Part shown: positions 35,101-45,200 of the stretch, piece after piece | Numbering within the stretch: position 1 is the stretch's first letter | Layout: each line of letters begins with the position of its first letter | NCBI RefSeq assembly: GCF_029784135.1 | Contig: NC_073745.1 | Location: forward strand, 158,175,335-158,239,334 | Direction of reading: 5' to 3' | Length of the DNA stretch: 64,000 bases | Origin: Toxorhynchites rutilus septentrionalis | Taxonomy: Eukaryota > Arthropoda > Insecta > Diptera > Culicidae | Notes under the pieces: generated by a model | What the model was told of the DNA's origin: nothing | Seen by the model: the letters and a program-made list of their open reading frames with translations, nothing else | Database searches by the model: none | Position numbers and translations under genes: made by a program

Positions 35101-35324
35101 TTGACACGTCGGATGGGTGTTTATGTTTATTCGCCAACAGGCTCGGGGCCCCAATGATAGTCTTAGTATCTAAGTTTAGCTTCAAATATTCTAACATTAA
35201 AAATGGCATTGCCTAAATAAGTTGTCCAGAGTCAGGGTCTAAAAAACATTAAAAATTCACGCTTAATACAGTCACGTGACAGGTTATAATCAAACACAGA
35301 AACTACACGGTTGAAAATTCGCAG
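35101..35324. other. Spacer between transposon and LINE remnants
   Basis: No feature supported; short AT-rich spacer. Confidence 0.35.
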
Positions 35325-35959
35325 AAGACCTGTAACCGTTGTTCCTGAAGGAATGTGCGGAGTCTCTGAAAAAGCCATTGTCAACGATTTTCAAAAAGTC
35401 GCTTCGCCACAGTGTTTCCCCGAAGCTATGGAAGACAGCTTCTATCTGCCCGATATTTAAAACAGATTCGAATCATCTCGTGGAAAATTACCGTGGTGTC
35501 TCCATTTTGTGTTGCCTGGTGAAAGTGTTAGAGGAATTAGTGCACAACGTTCTCTATTCAGCATTCCGAACAACTATCTCCGAATTTCAATATGGATTCG
35601 TAAAGAAACAGTCAACCACAACAAACCTCATGGCGTTCACCAGCTTTATATCATCTTAAATTGAGAAAAAGCAACAAGTAGACGCCATTTATTTCGATTT
35701 CTCGAAAGCGTTCGACAAAGTACCTCACGACCTCACCATTACGAAACTTCGTCACCTGGATTTCCCTCACTGGATCACAGAGTGGCTGCGTTCCTATCGT
35801 GACTTACTGTGTACTGACTTACTGTATAGACGACATAGAACCTCTTATGGTCTCAATAATCCGTTGGATGTTTGTCTTCGTTTGTTCAATAGTGTTTGTG
35901 CAGTGTTTGAATTTGACATGTCTAAAAATGGATTCTAAAAAGGGTTATTAGGTTAAGAT
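35325..35959 (+). pseudogene. Jockey-clade LINE remnant, internally deleted
   Basis: Plus-strand RT remnant: LKKPLSTIFKKSL, PKLWKTASICPIFK, NYRGVSILCCLVKVLEEL, EFQYGFVKKQSTTTNLM, a stop near 35659, then DAIYFDFSKAFDKVPHD (first catalytic Asp) and HWITEWLRSYR. It then jumps to RRHRTSYGLNNPLDVCLRLF, which is C-terminal sequence, so the YADD half is deleted. Its 3' UTR run TAGGTTAAGAT matches that of the 42.6-kb Jockey copy. The end abuts the 3' end of an opposite Jockey copy. Confidence 0.82.
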
Positions 35960-37160
35960 CAGTCTGTGGAATCTTTTTCTAACATTCGAGATGTTGCAAA
36001 TAAATAAAGTAACAGCACCGTAAGCACCATAATTCGTTTGCCAAATGAAAAACCAAAGAAGCGCAGCATTCCGAAGTTGCCTTGTCCTAGCCTGAAGATA
36101 GGTCCTTTGGAGAATTGCAGGATAGTCTATTCTTGAAGCTAAAATATCAGCTATCACCATGAGTCGGACAGCGTTCCTACGCACTTCCGGGTGTCTAAAT
36201 TCATGAGCTGACAGCGGCTTTTATAGCTCGGTAGACTATACGGATTTCGCCACGGCAGTAGACGCAGAACGATGTGAATAAACCGTCGTTGCACGTTTTC
36301 GATGCGATACACGCTGTTCTGGAAGTACGGGTTCCAGACAGCTGAACAATACTCCAATATTGAACTAACAAGACCACAGTAAATGGCTTTAAACAGTAAA
36401 TATCGGTGAATGATTTCGTCGTTCGAAAAATAAAGCCTAGTTGTCTCGATGCCTTGTTTACGATATATGCGATGTGATCCTTATATGTGAGCTTTGCATC
36501 CAGAAGTACACCCAGGTCGTTAACGCACTTCACGCGAGAAAGAACATCGTTTGAAAGTCAGTAATCGAAGGAGATAGGATTCTGTTTCCTTGCAAACGAC
36601 ACGATTTGAGTGCGAAAAGTCGTCGAATATCTTCTGTATCTATCGCAACTTCGTCTTTATAGAACATTGATGACGGCATACCGCATTCCTTTGGTTGATC
36701 ATTGACATATCCCCAGAAGGTTTTCGGGTTTGATTCCAATTTTTGCTGGATGCGTGTCTGATGTTTAGCAAAGCTGCGTCTAATTTGTAATTTACAAATT
36801 TGGTTCAGTCTACGGTAGTGTTCTCTAAGCGGTAGCACAACGTGATTCGCGGATCGACGTGCTTTAGCCCTGGAATACTGACTGAGTGCTGCTCTTTTCA
36901 GAGTCTTCAGTATCTGAGTTCTTTCGTCATCCACGGAAAAAGATTGTCGGGGAAATACTGTTTCGGAACGTGCCTGTCGATCACATAGCCGAGAATATGC
37001 GAGTAAGTCTGCTCTGCGAGGTCAATATCCTCCTTGTCCAGCACACTATTCCAATCAATGCTCGATAGCACTGCGCGCATGCTTTCGATGTCAGCTTTGG
37101 AGAAATTATAGTTGATGGGAGCATTAGTTGGTTTGAAAGTGGTGGATGCCTTCACGTTTA
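35960..37160 (-). pseudogene. Jockey-clade LINE remnant, RT core deleted
   Basis: Minus strand. 37155-36907 and 36934-36540 are the linker between endonuclease and RT (ALSQYSRAKARRS, QQKLESNPKTFWGYVNDQPK, SSMFYKDEVAIDTEDIRRLF). The sequence then jumps to the region after the catalytic box: VKCVNDLGVLLDAKLTYKDH, MEYCSAVWNPYFQNSVYRIE, LPSYKSRCQLMNL. The whole RT palm is missing, with the breakpoint at about 36535-36560. The C-terminal end is truncated where it meets the plus-strand Jockey copy, so the two lie tail to tail. Confidence 0.82.
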
Positions 37161-37328
37161 GGTATAGTAGCAGAGGAGGATGCGAACGTTTTAAAGTGAA
37201 TGTTGTGTTTCCAAATATTTGTTTTATCCCTTTTGTTTATTTTAGGCTCATTATCATTTTTTAGCTGTAACAGAGCCGAATTTTAATCGTGTACATGTCA
37301 CATGTTTATCATATCTATAATTAGGACA

Positions 37329-37440
37329 TTACACAGTTGCCATTTTTCGGCGTTAGAGTATTCCCTTCTATACCATTGCATATGATACATTTACACGGTA
37401 GCCATTTAGGCGTAAGAGTATTCTTTCTGTTCTTCCATTA
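37329..37440 (+). repeat. Two-copy tandem repeat, period about 61 bp
   Basis: TTACACAGTTGCCATTTTTC at 37329 and TTACACGGTAGCCATTTAGG at 37390 begin units that both continue through GGCGT-AGAGTATTC to TTC-ATACCATT/TTCTTCCATT. No known function. It lies beside the tRNA-like SINE. Confidence 0.6.
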
Positions 37441-37459
37441 TCCAATTAGACCGGACAGC

Positions 37460-37705
37460 GGAGACGGTTGATTGATCATTGTTCAGTTATTTATAGAACA
37501 GCAGCCCGATGTGTCTTGCAAAGCAGAGCAGTTGTATGGATGAATCGATCTTGGTTAGACCGTGGATCGATCTCCATCGCTGAGCTGATGATTGTTGCGT
37601 GGACGTAGTTATTCTGTAATAACACAAAGATGGTCATTGAGGGCCCTGAGTTTTGAACTCACGATCGATCGCTTACTAAGCGAACGCGCAACCAATGTGG
37701 CAACC
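37460..37705 (-). mobile_element. tRNA-like SINE (copy A)
   Basis: On the minus strand about 37705-37630 reads like a decayed tRNA: TTGCGCGTTCGCTTAGTAAG as box A region and GTGAGTTCAAAACTC as box B. The cloverleaf is degraded and it is unlikely to be a working tRNA. A similar head is found at 50.82-50.89 kb. The downstream body to about 37460 has no assigned function. Confidence 0.5.
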
Positions 37706-38082
37706 TATGTGTTTCCAAATGTCAATACGTAGTTAATTGAGGAGCCTGCTGATGAGCATTCAATGGTTTTATAGATATTTTACACACTTGGCACTTTTTA
37801 TGCAACACTTATTCATATCAACCTTCCAGATTCATATCAACATATTTCAACAAAATAATATTTTAAAATGAAATTTCTGGTTTTCTATATTTTAAATTAC
37901 ATTACAGTACACACTGTTTGTGATTCCAATAAAAACGATTGGTATTTTTTATGTCCAGACAAAAAAAATGAAAATAACAACACTAAATATGATGAAACGC
38001 ATTGATCGACGTCTGAGACATTCCGAAAGTCGTCTACATTATTTGGTATAGCAGAAATGATTGCAGTGTTGTTTTGTCCATA

Positions 38083-38283
38083 CAGGTCGGACTCGATTAT
38101 ACATAATCGCAATTTAACTTTCAACGTTAATTTTCGAGTCCAATACATAATCGAATCACAAAAAAGCTATTTTTCTATTAATGTTTGACATTCATACATT
38201 ATTGAAAAAATTGTTTTCTTGAGATTCGATTATGTATAAGATTTGAAAAAAATTGTCGACTATATATAATCAAGTCCGACCTG
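38083..38283. mobile_element. 201-bp MITE with CAGGTCGGACT ends and TA duplication
   Basis: CAGGTCGGACTCGATTATAC left, inverse of CAGGTCGGACTTGATTATAT right; TIRs run about 27 bp with a few mismatches. TA on both sides (38081-38082, 38284-38285). Ends starting CAG with TA duplication suit pogo/Tigger or Tc1 MITEs. No coding capacity. Confidence 0.82.
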
Positions 38284-38289
38284 TATTTG

Positions 38290-41200
38290 CAAAAAAAAAA
38301 ACAATTCAGAAGCTCAAAATTCAACAGTGGTCTCTCGCTTGGTCCATTTTCTCCGCGTCATTTTCGAATGTTGTATGAGCAAATTGTTTGTTCCTGAACA
38401 CGATTAGCGACTTTGTTATATCCGATCTTGCGTCCAGCGGCGGCCAATGTAAAACCAAGACAGTTTTTCCCCTGTTCGGGGAGACCTTCTTTACATTCCG
38501 GCGGATCGATCAACACACATATATCTATATATTATCTTGTTTTTGTTCCGCATTGATTCGCTAGCGATTCGCTTTTGTCCACGGGGGATGGTGGGATGAT
38601 GGGCGCCAGTCGAGAATTGCTGCGAGACATTTCGTTATTTTTCGACAAAGACGTGTCCCCCTCCACGGGGAAACATTTTCAAGAGTCTGCCGAGAGGACC
38701 AGATTGATGATGAGCGCAGATCAATATCGACACAGTGGTTGACAACGACGGGCCGCGCAGAGTTGGGTTGACGTGGACGAGACGAGAACGAGACTGTCCT
38801 TGTGACAGTAATTCCACTGGTGTGTATCCACGAAATTCGGTTTTTGCTTTTCAATCACACAAAAAGGGAAAGGCAACGCCGTCGAGAAATAGACGTCATT
38901 CCAAGTCGTCAGCAGTGAGGGCAAGGCGTGCTGGGCCAAGGTGCAGTAGAAGATTGTTTGACATAATAAAATGCTTGTTTTCGATGATAAAAAAACACAC
39001 CAGCATTGATTCGGATCCTCTTCTATTTGGTTCGATGCGTCAACGGGAGAGGGAACGTGGATAATAACAAGAAAACAAAAGACATCTAAACATAATTTGA
39101 TACGTCCCGAGCAGCATTTTTTCCACCTCGATCCAGACCCGTGGAGAACCCAAACTGCTCTGAATAATTCATCAATGTACGAAACGAATGCTAGCGAGGG
39201 GCGACCATCATCAATCAATTCCAAATTGTCCGCTGTGAGACTTATATCCAGCGTTGTCAACTGGATGTTTCAAATTTCTTGAATGACGTTTGCTTTAAAT
39301 AAGCGAACAATTTCTGGGGAAGCAAAAATTAACCCCGAACCATTTATGAACTGATTGCCTACAAAGAGTTTTCAAACGATATCGATTGTTCGCTTCTAAT
39401 ATTATTTTGTCGAAAATTATTGACTAACACATTATTCATGCATCGTCAAGAGATAAAAAACGGACCTCCCGCGGAATCGCGTAACGATCAGTAAGACAAA
39501 CTTTATTCCAGTGTATGATAATTAATACCACATTCATTCCTTCGACCGTTTCCCAAAACTGGGACCGCCTCGCGCTTTGTTCAAGCCAAAAACCTGTCAC
39601 TGCCTGGAATAAAATTCAATTAATTGGCAATAAAATTGAAGCTAATCAAAAACTAATAAATCATCCCAAAGTAAAAGCAAAGCGAGACAAAAAAAAACCA
39701 ACCGACACAACTCTGTTCTCAGTTGTCTATCGATTTCACGCAGGTTCTAGTAGTGTTTCACGCATGGAATCACTTTGGAGTCATGGGTTTCACCAATAGC
39801 TAATACCCGTAGCGAAATGGAGAGGAATATAGCCATCCGTAATTAATACATCTGCTCTTTGTGTAAACTAGCAAACGGGATCGCCTTTGGGCACGGTGAG
39901 GTTCGTCTCTGCCCATCAGCAGCAAATCTATTCCAGAAGTTCATGGATTATTGAAGAGGAAAAAAAACCTTCCCTCTTCACGGCGCAATACATGAATCAA
40001 ATTGTGATGAAGACAAGAGCGCCAGGGCTTAGGTCAGGCCCTCCAGGATATTTGTCTATTTTCAATTATTCTTGTTGTGCACGGCTTTTATTATTCTGTT
40101 ATGACCCAGGAACACAATGAGTGAATCGAGAAGTTGGAAGGCTAGGAAGGATCGTACGCCTCTAGAAAACAAACATGCTTGGGAGCCGGCTTGTTCCTTC
40201 CCTTTTGCCCTTCTTCTCGTGATCATCGATATGATTAACAAACAATAACATGAAAAAACTACACACAGATAACATATTTTATGCCACATTTAAGTTTCTG
40301 TTTCTCTCTCTCTCAACGAATCATTCGGCGCTTCTTTCCTACTATAGTTTTATAATTTATGACGGTTGTTATTCCCGCTCGATTCGGCGGCAGCCCAATG
40401 TTTTGTCAGCTGATGATCCTGGATCAGGATTTGGTTGGACTAGACAAACGAGAGGAGGAAAACTCCCGCTGGTACCAAATGTATAATGATAATAATGATA
40501 GTTATTGCCGTCCGACCAATTCGGTGGTCGATGTTTGTTGTACAAATTTGGGGATCACAGGCGCAGGAAACAGATTTAGATAAATTTAGCTCAAATCGGT
40601 TGGGAAAAAAAATTTTTTTTTTCAAATTTATGAAGGCTGTCAATAGTTGATGGCGTTAATTGGATGTTTCTTGTACATATATGCCGAATTGTAGTGATCG
40701 AGAGTTCGAGATTCTCCTGGGAAAATTGTTCTCTCGAATGTATGGGAGGAAGGTAAAATGTGCCCCCTGATGAAAGAATGAATACGCTGAATGTGCTCTC
40801 CAAAACTAAAGTAACAACTACAAATGGAGGTTGATTAGTTAACTGTATCCATTCTATACTTGAAATTTTGTATAAAAAAGTATAGCTTGTATAAGAATAT
40901 ATTTAAAATAACAAATTGAAACACTGTAGAGAGAGGAGAGATTGCAAATTAGCCCCGCAAATTAGCACTTATTGGACATAAATATTACAAGATTTCAAAT
41001 ACTCAGGCTCACTCCAACTAGCAAGCAGTTAGTAGTCTCTCCTAATGCTGATTTTACACACAAAGGTTTTGCTCGATACAAAGTTTAAAAACTGATGTGA
41101 CAGAGAGCCTATTGTCACCACCTCAACATTCCATGTGCTGAATCGGACTCAGATGCTGAACGGTTGAAAATGTGTATACTGTAACCTTTGGAGAGTGTAA

Positions 41201-41835
41201 ATGTAGTAGATTGAGTTTCTTTGGATTGGGAGCCACCCAATACCGAAGGTTTTGCTTGTTTCCAACCCCCCTCCAGTGGAAGCGATCCTCTTCATTACTC
41301 GCGAAAAACTCATGTAGAGGGAATGTTTGAAGATTTTTTTCATAATGCCTTTCACGACAGATATGATTACGTGCATATAATTCCTGATTTAATATAATTT
41401 GGTAGAGATAGAACTATAAATCAAAGTGAAGCAACAATATGTTTGTGCACAGTCCGTCTCGATGACTACTCAAATGAAACTGTTACTCGTTCTACATTTT
41501 TAGGAGTTTTCCAACTCCTGTACCTTCCTATTTTGTCCTTAATAATTGTGCTTCCTGTGGCAGTCACGCGGATCAACCATGTTCGCATTGCTCTAGGCAT
41601 AGGGGAATGTTAAAATGTTGACTGAAGCTTCTTTGTTTCACAATCACGAACCTTCGCTTGTTTTCATAAAAGACATGGATGACGAAGTCCGTATATTCAC
41701 TGACCAAACTATTATGGCAATTACAAATGGAACAAACAGAGCGGCAAGACATCGGTCCTGCTTCAACAATGCCTTCTTGCCTTGGACATAGTAGTATAGT
41801 AGTATAACATGACAGCATTAAAATTTTCTCACTGT
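38290..41835. other. Unassigned sequence, no gene seen
   Basis: Mixed-composition DNA. The longest minus-strand frame of the window (38721-39260, 179 codons) lies here but overlaps a 109-codon plus frame and shows no known domain or biased composition; chance is sufficient explanation. No repeats recognised apart from poly-A/T runs. Confidence 0.45.
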
Positions 41836-41926
41836 ACACTCAAAATACGGTACAAATTGATAAAAATACGGGACAAAAAAAATGTTCAAAATTACGAAAA
41901 TACTGTCCCGTTTAAAACGGGACGTT
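41836..41926 (+). repeat. Dispersed ACGGTACAAATTGAT repeat (copy 2)
   Basis: CAAAATACGGTACAAATTGAT, then ACGGGAC, an A-rich spacer and ACTGTCCCGTTTAAAACGGG. Matches 27.38 kb in the same orientation. It lies at the downstream end of the hAT remnant, so it may have inserted into it. Confidence 0.65.
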
Positions 41927-42159
41927 AGGTCGGCCTGGTTCTAAGGAAATACCTATCTTTTCCTTCAGTACATCCCAACGATGTGTCGAACCAACAAAAA
42001 ACGCGTACACTACTTCTAGAGTTCCAAAAAACTTCACACATAGCATATTGATCGCGAAGGAATGCTGTCCACATAGATTTGGAGAGTGGCATATGCACTC
42101 ATTGAACAACGCACCTATGAGAATTTATGACGTATGTCAGTTTTGATTTTGTAAGTAAT

Positions 42160-42276
42160 ATTAACGAGATGAAAAGAAGCAAAACTACTTAAACACACGT
42201 ATGATAGAGATGATATTGCGATTGGCGACACGTGTGTGATAGACAGTACATGTTTCGCTTCTCATCATCTCATTAA
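42160..42276. mobile_element. 117-bp MITE inside the hAT remnant
   Basis: ATTAACGAGATGAAAAGAAG at the left is matched by the inverse of TTTAATGAGATGATGAGAAG at the right, continuing C-AAAC. It separates the hAT SGIHGGV block from the downstream NHSLNL-like block. A similar left-end run (TTAATGAGATAAAAAGG) occurs near 51904. Confidence 0.6.
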
Positions 42277-42589
42277 AATTTCACGCAGTACGAACCATTT
42301 GCTTGATCAAGACTTAAACACCACCATGTATTCCGGACAATACCAGAGCGTTGTTGATCTTGAGATCTATGAATCATGATGTCTATTCCATCACTTTCAA
42401 TCTTTTTCAATATTTCGTCGTACAAATCGCTAGCCTTTTTACCTTTCAATGGGAAAAACCCCATAAACGCCTCTCTAACTGCAACATTCTGCAAAATTTC
42501 ACAAAGCAAATCACAGTAGACATTTTGTTTATGTGCGATACAACAGGTGTACTGTCAAACATGACGCCATAATAAATGTTCAGTACAAC

Positions 42590-44145
42590 GACTGCACTGC
42601 AAATACTGCTATCGAAGCGGCAGATCTATTTGCTGAGTCTCTGCAAAACGTGTATTCCTCGGAATATTCTGTTAACTCTCCTGAAAGTACCAGGGATATC
42701 CCATGCATTGAAATGCATTTGCCACCAATAACAGTTACTCGGCATAACGTAATTGGCGTGCTAAAAGGTCTCGATGCTAGCAAAGGAGCTGGTGCTGGTG
42801 GTCTACCGCCTTCCTTCCTCTAAGAATGTGCTGATTCTTTAGCTTTCCCTATCGCCATGCTATTCAACCAATGACTACAGAGCAACATTTTTTCTGATGC
42901 GTGGAAAGTTGCCGCTATAGTTCCGATACACAAATCCGGGAGCATCAACAAAGTTGAGAACTATCGCAGTATTTCCATTTTGTACTGCATTGGGAAAATT
43001 TTCGAGAGGATTATCCATGAAGTACTGCTGAGAAATTCGCAGATACATATAAGCGAATGCCACCACGGATTTATCAAGAAGCGCTCCACGACATGTAATC
43101 TGATGAGTTATACATATGAAGAGAACAAAGTCATAGAAAAAAGCGGCCAAATCGATTCCATCTACGTTGACTTCTCGAAAGCCTTCGATAGAGTTCCACA
43201 TGAGCTGATGGTCAACAAGCTGTCTCGAATGGGCTTCCCTTCATGGGTGACTGAATGGATCCCATTCTGAGGAACTTGCGATTACTTCCGGTGTGCCACA
43301 GGGAAGTATATTGGGACCTCTTCTCTTTGTTCTGTTTGTGAATGACCTGTGCCTACGACTGCGATCAAAATTGCTGCTGTTTACGGATGATCTGAAGATA
43401 TACGGGACCATCACTTCAACTCTCGACTGTTGCGCCCTCCAAGCCGATATCAATGAACTGCTGCGCTGGTGTTCTAATAATGGTATGGAGATAAATATTG
43501 CGAAGACGAAAATAATCTCCTTCACACGTAGACAGTCATTCATTCGTGATCTTGGTGTGATAATTGATAGCAAGCTACAGTTCAACGAGCACATAACATG
43601 GACCACGGCCAAAGCGTTTACAGTTCTTGGATTTTTAAAACGTAGTACGCAGTTCTCCACTGATGTGTATGCTCTAAATGCCTTGTACTGTTCGCTTGTG
43701 CGAAGCATACTGGAATATGTTGTCCCGGTGGGGGCTCCGTACCATGCAGTACAGTGTATGAAAATTGAAAGAGTCCAAAAATGTTTCCTGCGCTCTATGC
43801 CAGCTACCGTGGAGGGACGGTTCCAGACTTCCGGAGTATACCGATCGTTGTAAACTAATCGGCCTTGGAACACTTGCATCCAGACGAACTAAACTGCGAC
43901 GACTGTTCGTGTTTGACCTGCTGACAGCTAACATAGTCTGCACGTCTCTTCTTCAAAATGTCAACAAAACTGTACCTCAACGTCGACTACGTAACCAGCT
44001 TTTTCTTTCGCTCCCTACGAGTAGAACGACGTATGGATACTACAATACTCTTTATGCATGTTTGAGAGATTTTAATAGTGTTAGTGCAGTGTTCGAATTC
44101 AATATAAATAGAGCTGTTTCTAAACTTATGGCGGGTTTACATTAG
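42590..44145 (+). pseudogene. Jockey-clade reverse transcriptase
   Basis: The most complete RT in the window. In order: TANTAIEAADLFAESLQNVY; NVIGVLKGLDASKGAGAGGL; stop near 42821; SDAWKVAAIVPIHKSGS; NYRSISILYCIGKIFERI; HHGFIKKRSTTCNLM; DSIYVDFSKAFDRVPHE (catalytic Asp); a short deletion and frameshift near 43265; VPQGSILGPLLFVLFVNDL; LLLFTDDLKIYG, where the catalytic YADD is FTDD; then NGMEINIAKTKIISF, RDLGVIIDSKLQFNEHI, SLVRSILEYVVPVGAPY; frameshift near 43848; YTDRCKLIGLGTLASRR to TYGYYNTLYACLRDFNSV. At least four lesions. Confidence 0.88.
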
Positions 44146-44449
44146 GGAGATCTATAGCTATAGATGGATTTATTCACGTGAAAATAGGTGTAAACGGGTG
44201 AGAATAAATATGATACACTTATTCGAGGTATATATAACTTGAATAAATTCAGCATATGTAAACGCTTGTGAATTTCTCACTGGTGAGAAATCACTAAAGT
44301 TGGATGCAGTTCTACTTCAGGTGAATAAATTCACCGAAGATATGAATATATTCATTATAGAAGTTCACGCTAGTGTAAACGGTTGATGCGATTTCTATAA
44401 ATCTCATCATATTTCTTCACATGAATATATCCCTAGTCTAAACCCACCC
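44129..44449. mobile_element. 321-bp MITE with TTA duplication inside Jockey 3' end
   Basis: TTA flanks both sides (44126-44128, 44450-44452). Ends TGGCGGGTTTACATTAGGG and inverse of GGGTGGGTTTAGACTAGGG match at 15 of 19 positions; a further TTCA-GTGAA and GTGTAAACGG extends the inverted structure. PIF/Harbinger-type by duplication size, but this is inference. Youngest layer of the hAT/Jockey/MITE nest. Confidence 0.72.
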
Positions 44450-45200
44450 TTAGACTTAAGAATATAGGTTAAGATGTAGTCGTTGCGAAAAAAAATCGAA
44501 GACGAAATAAATAAATAATATTCAGCCACCTTGATGTCTGCCACTTTCTTTTCCTTCACGTGATTACCAAAAACTTCTATAAATTAATTTTGAGTTTTCG
44601 GTGAAAGATGACTTGCCAGAAGTCTTACATTGCAAGCGTTTTTGAGCCGCCCTTGCAGAACCGTGTCGTATTTGGAAATCAATTCAACTAATTCGAAGAA
44701 GTTACCTTTATTCAACGATTCTTCGTCTTTATCGTGACCTCTGAATAGGAGGTTCTGCTTGAACAAGGTTATGTGTTATGTTCAACAAACGATTTAAAAC
44801 CTTCCCCGTTGCTTCTTCTCTGCACCAATATAACTCAATCATCGCTGGTCTTCAGTTTCATTTCAAAGGATTTCCATGTTTCCAGGTGATCTAGATCTTT
44901 ATAGAAATTTTCGTGGCTTGACAATTTTGGCGGCAACTTTCACCATTGCTGAAAACCAGTAACAAAACTGGATGTCTGTTGTGTAACTGCAGATGCAAAC
45001 AAACGACAACAGAAACAATGAAGTTTGCTGTCGAAACGCGAATATGCCATCCACGATCTTAAGACCTGTTTCCCGTTCGGCATTGACCTGTAGAACCAAT
45101 GCTTCGAAAGCAGGTGAACATCTCCTTTGATATATTCACCCGAACGAATTCAGGAATCAAAAGGGCCATCTTCGCTCTGAAAATTCCCGGAGCCGTTATT

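Larger units (their letters stand above)
42574..44514 (+). mobile_element. Jockey-clade LINE inserted in hAT
   Basis: Plus-strand LINE, 5' truncated within the pre-RT linker, with a tail GAAATAAATAA. ATAAT at 42569-42573 and 44515-44519 is a plausible short target duplication. Removing the LINE makes the flanking hAT reading frame continuous (VAEYY joined to YYGVMF). Its 3' UTR carries a MITE at 44129-44449. Confidence 0.85.
41912..45200 (-). pseudogene. hAT (TTF-type/DUF4371) transposase, split by a LINE
   Basis: Minus-strand hAT-family transposase of the ZMYM1/TTF-zinc-finger, DUF4371 type. N-terminal zinc finger at about 45060-44990 (SKLHCFCCRLFASAV), then HLETWKSFEMKLK, then QNLLFRGHDKDEESLNKGNF with FELVELISKYD, then NHVKEKKVADIKVAEYY at 44520. 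The frame resumes beyond the LINE at 42575 with YYGVMFDSTPVVSH, then MGFFPLKGKKASDLYDEIL, RSQ...SGIHGGV, and FFGTLEVVYAFFVGSTHRWD. Several stops and frameshifts. The C-terminal dimerisation region was not found. A MITE interrupts it at 42160-42276. Confidence 0.8.

Noticed and set aside
34719..35216. 165-codon plus-strand open frame
   Set aside because: It is the antisense shadow of the ITmD37E remnant, whose motifs read on the minus strand.
38721..39260. 179-codon minus-strand open frame as a gene
   Set aside because: Overlaps a 109-codon plus-strand frame, shows no motif, signal or repeat structure, and about one frame of this length is expected by chance in six frames of 64 kb.
43241..43879. 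212-codon minus-strand open frame
   Set aside because: Antisense to the Jockey RT, whose RT motifs are clear on the plus strand.
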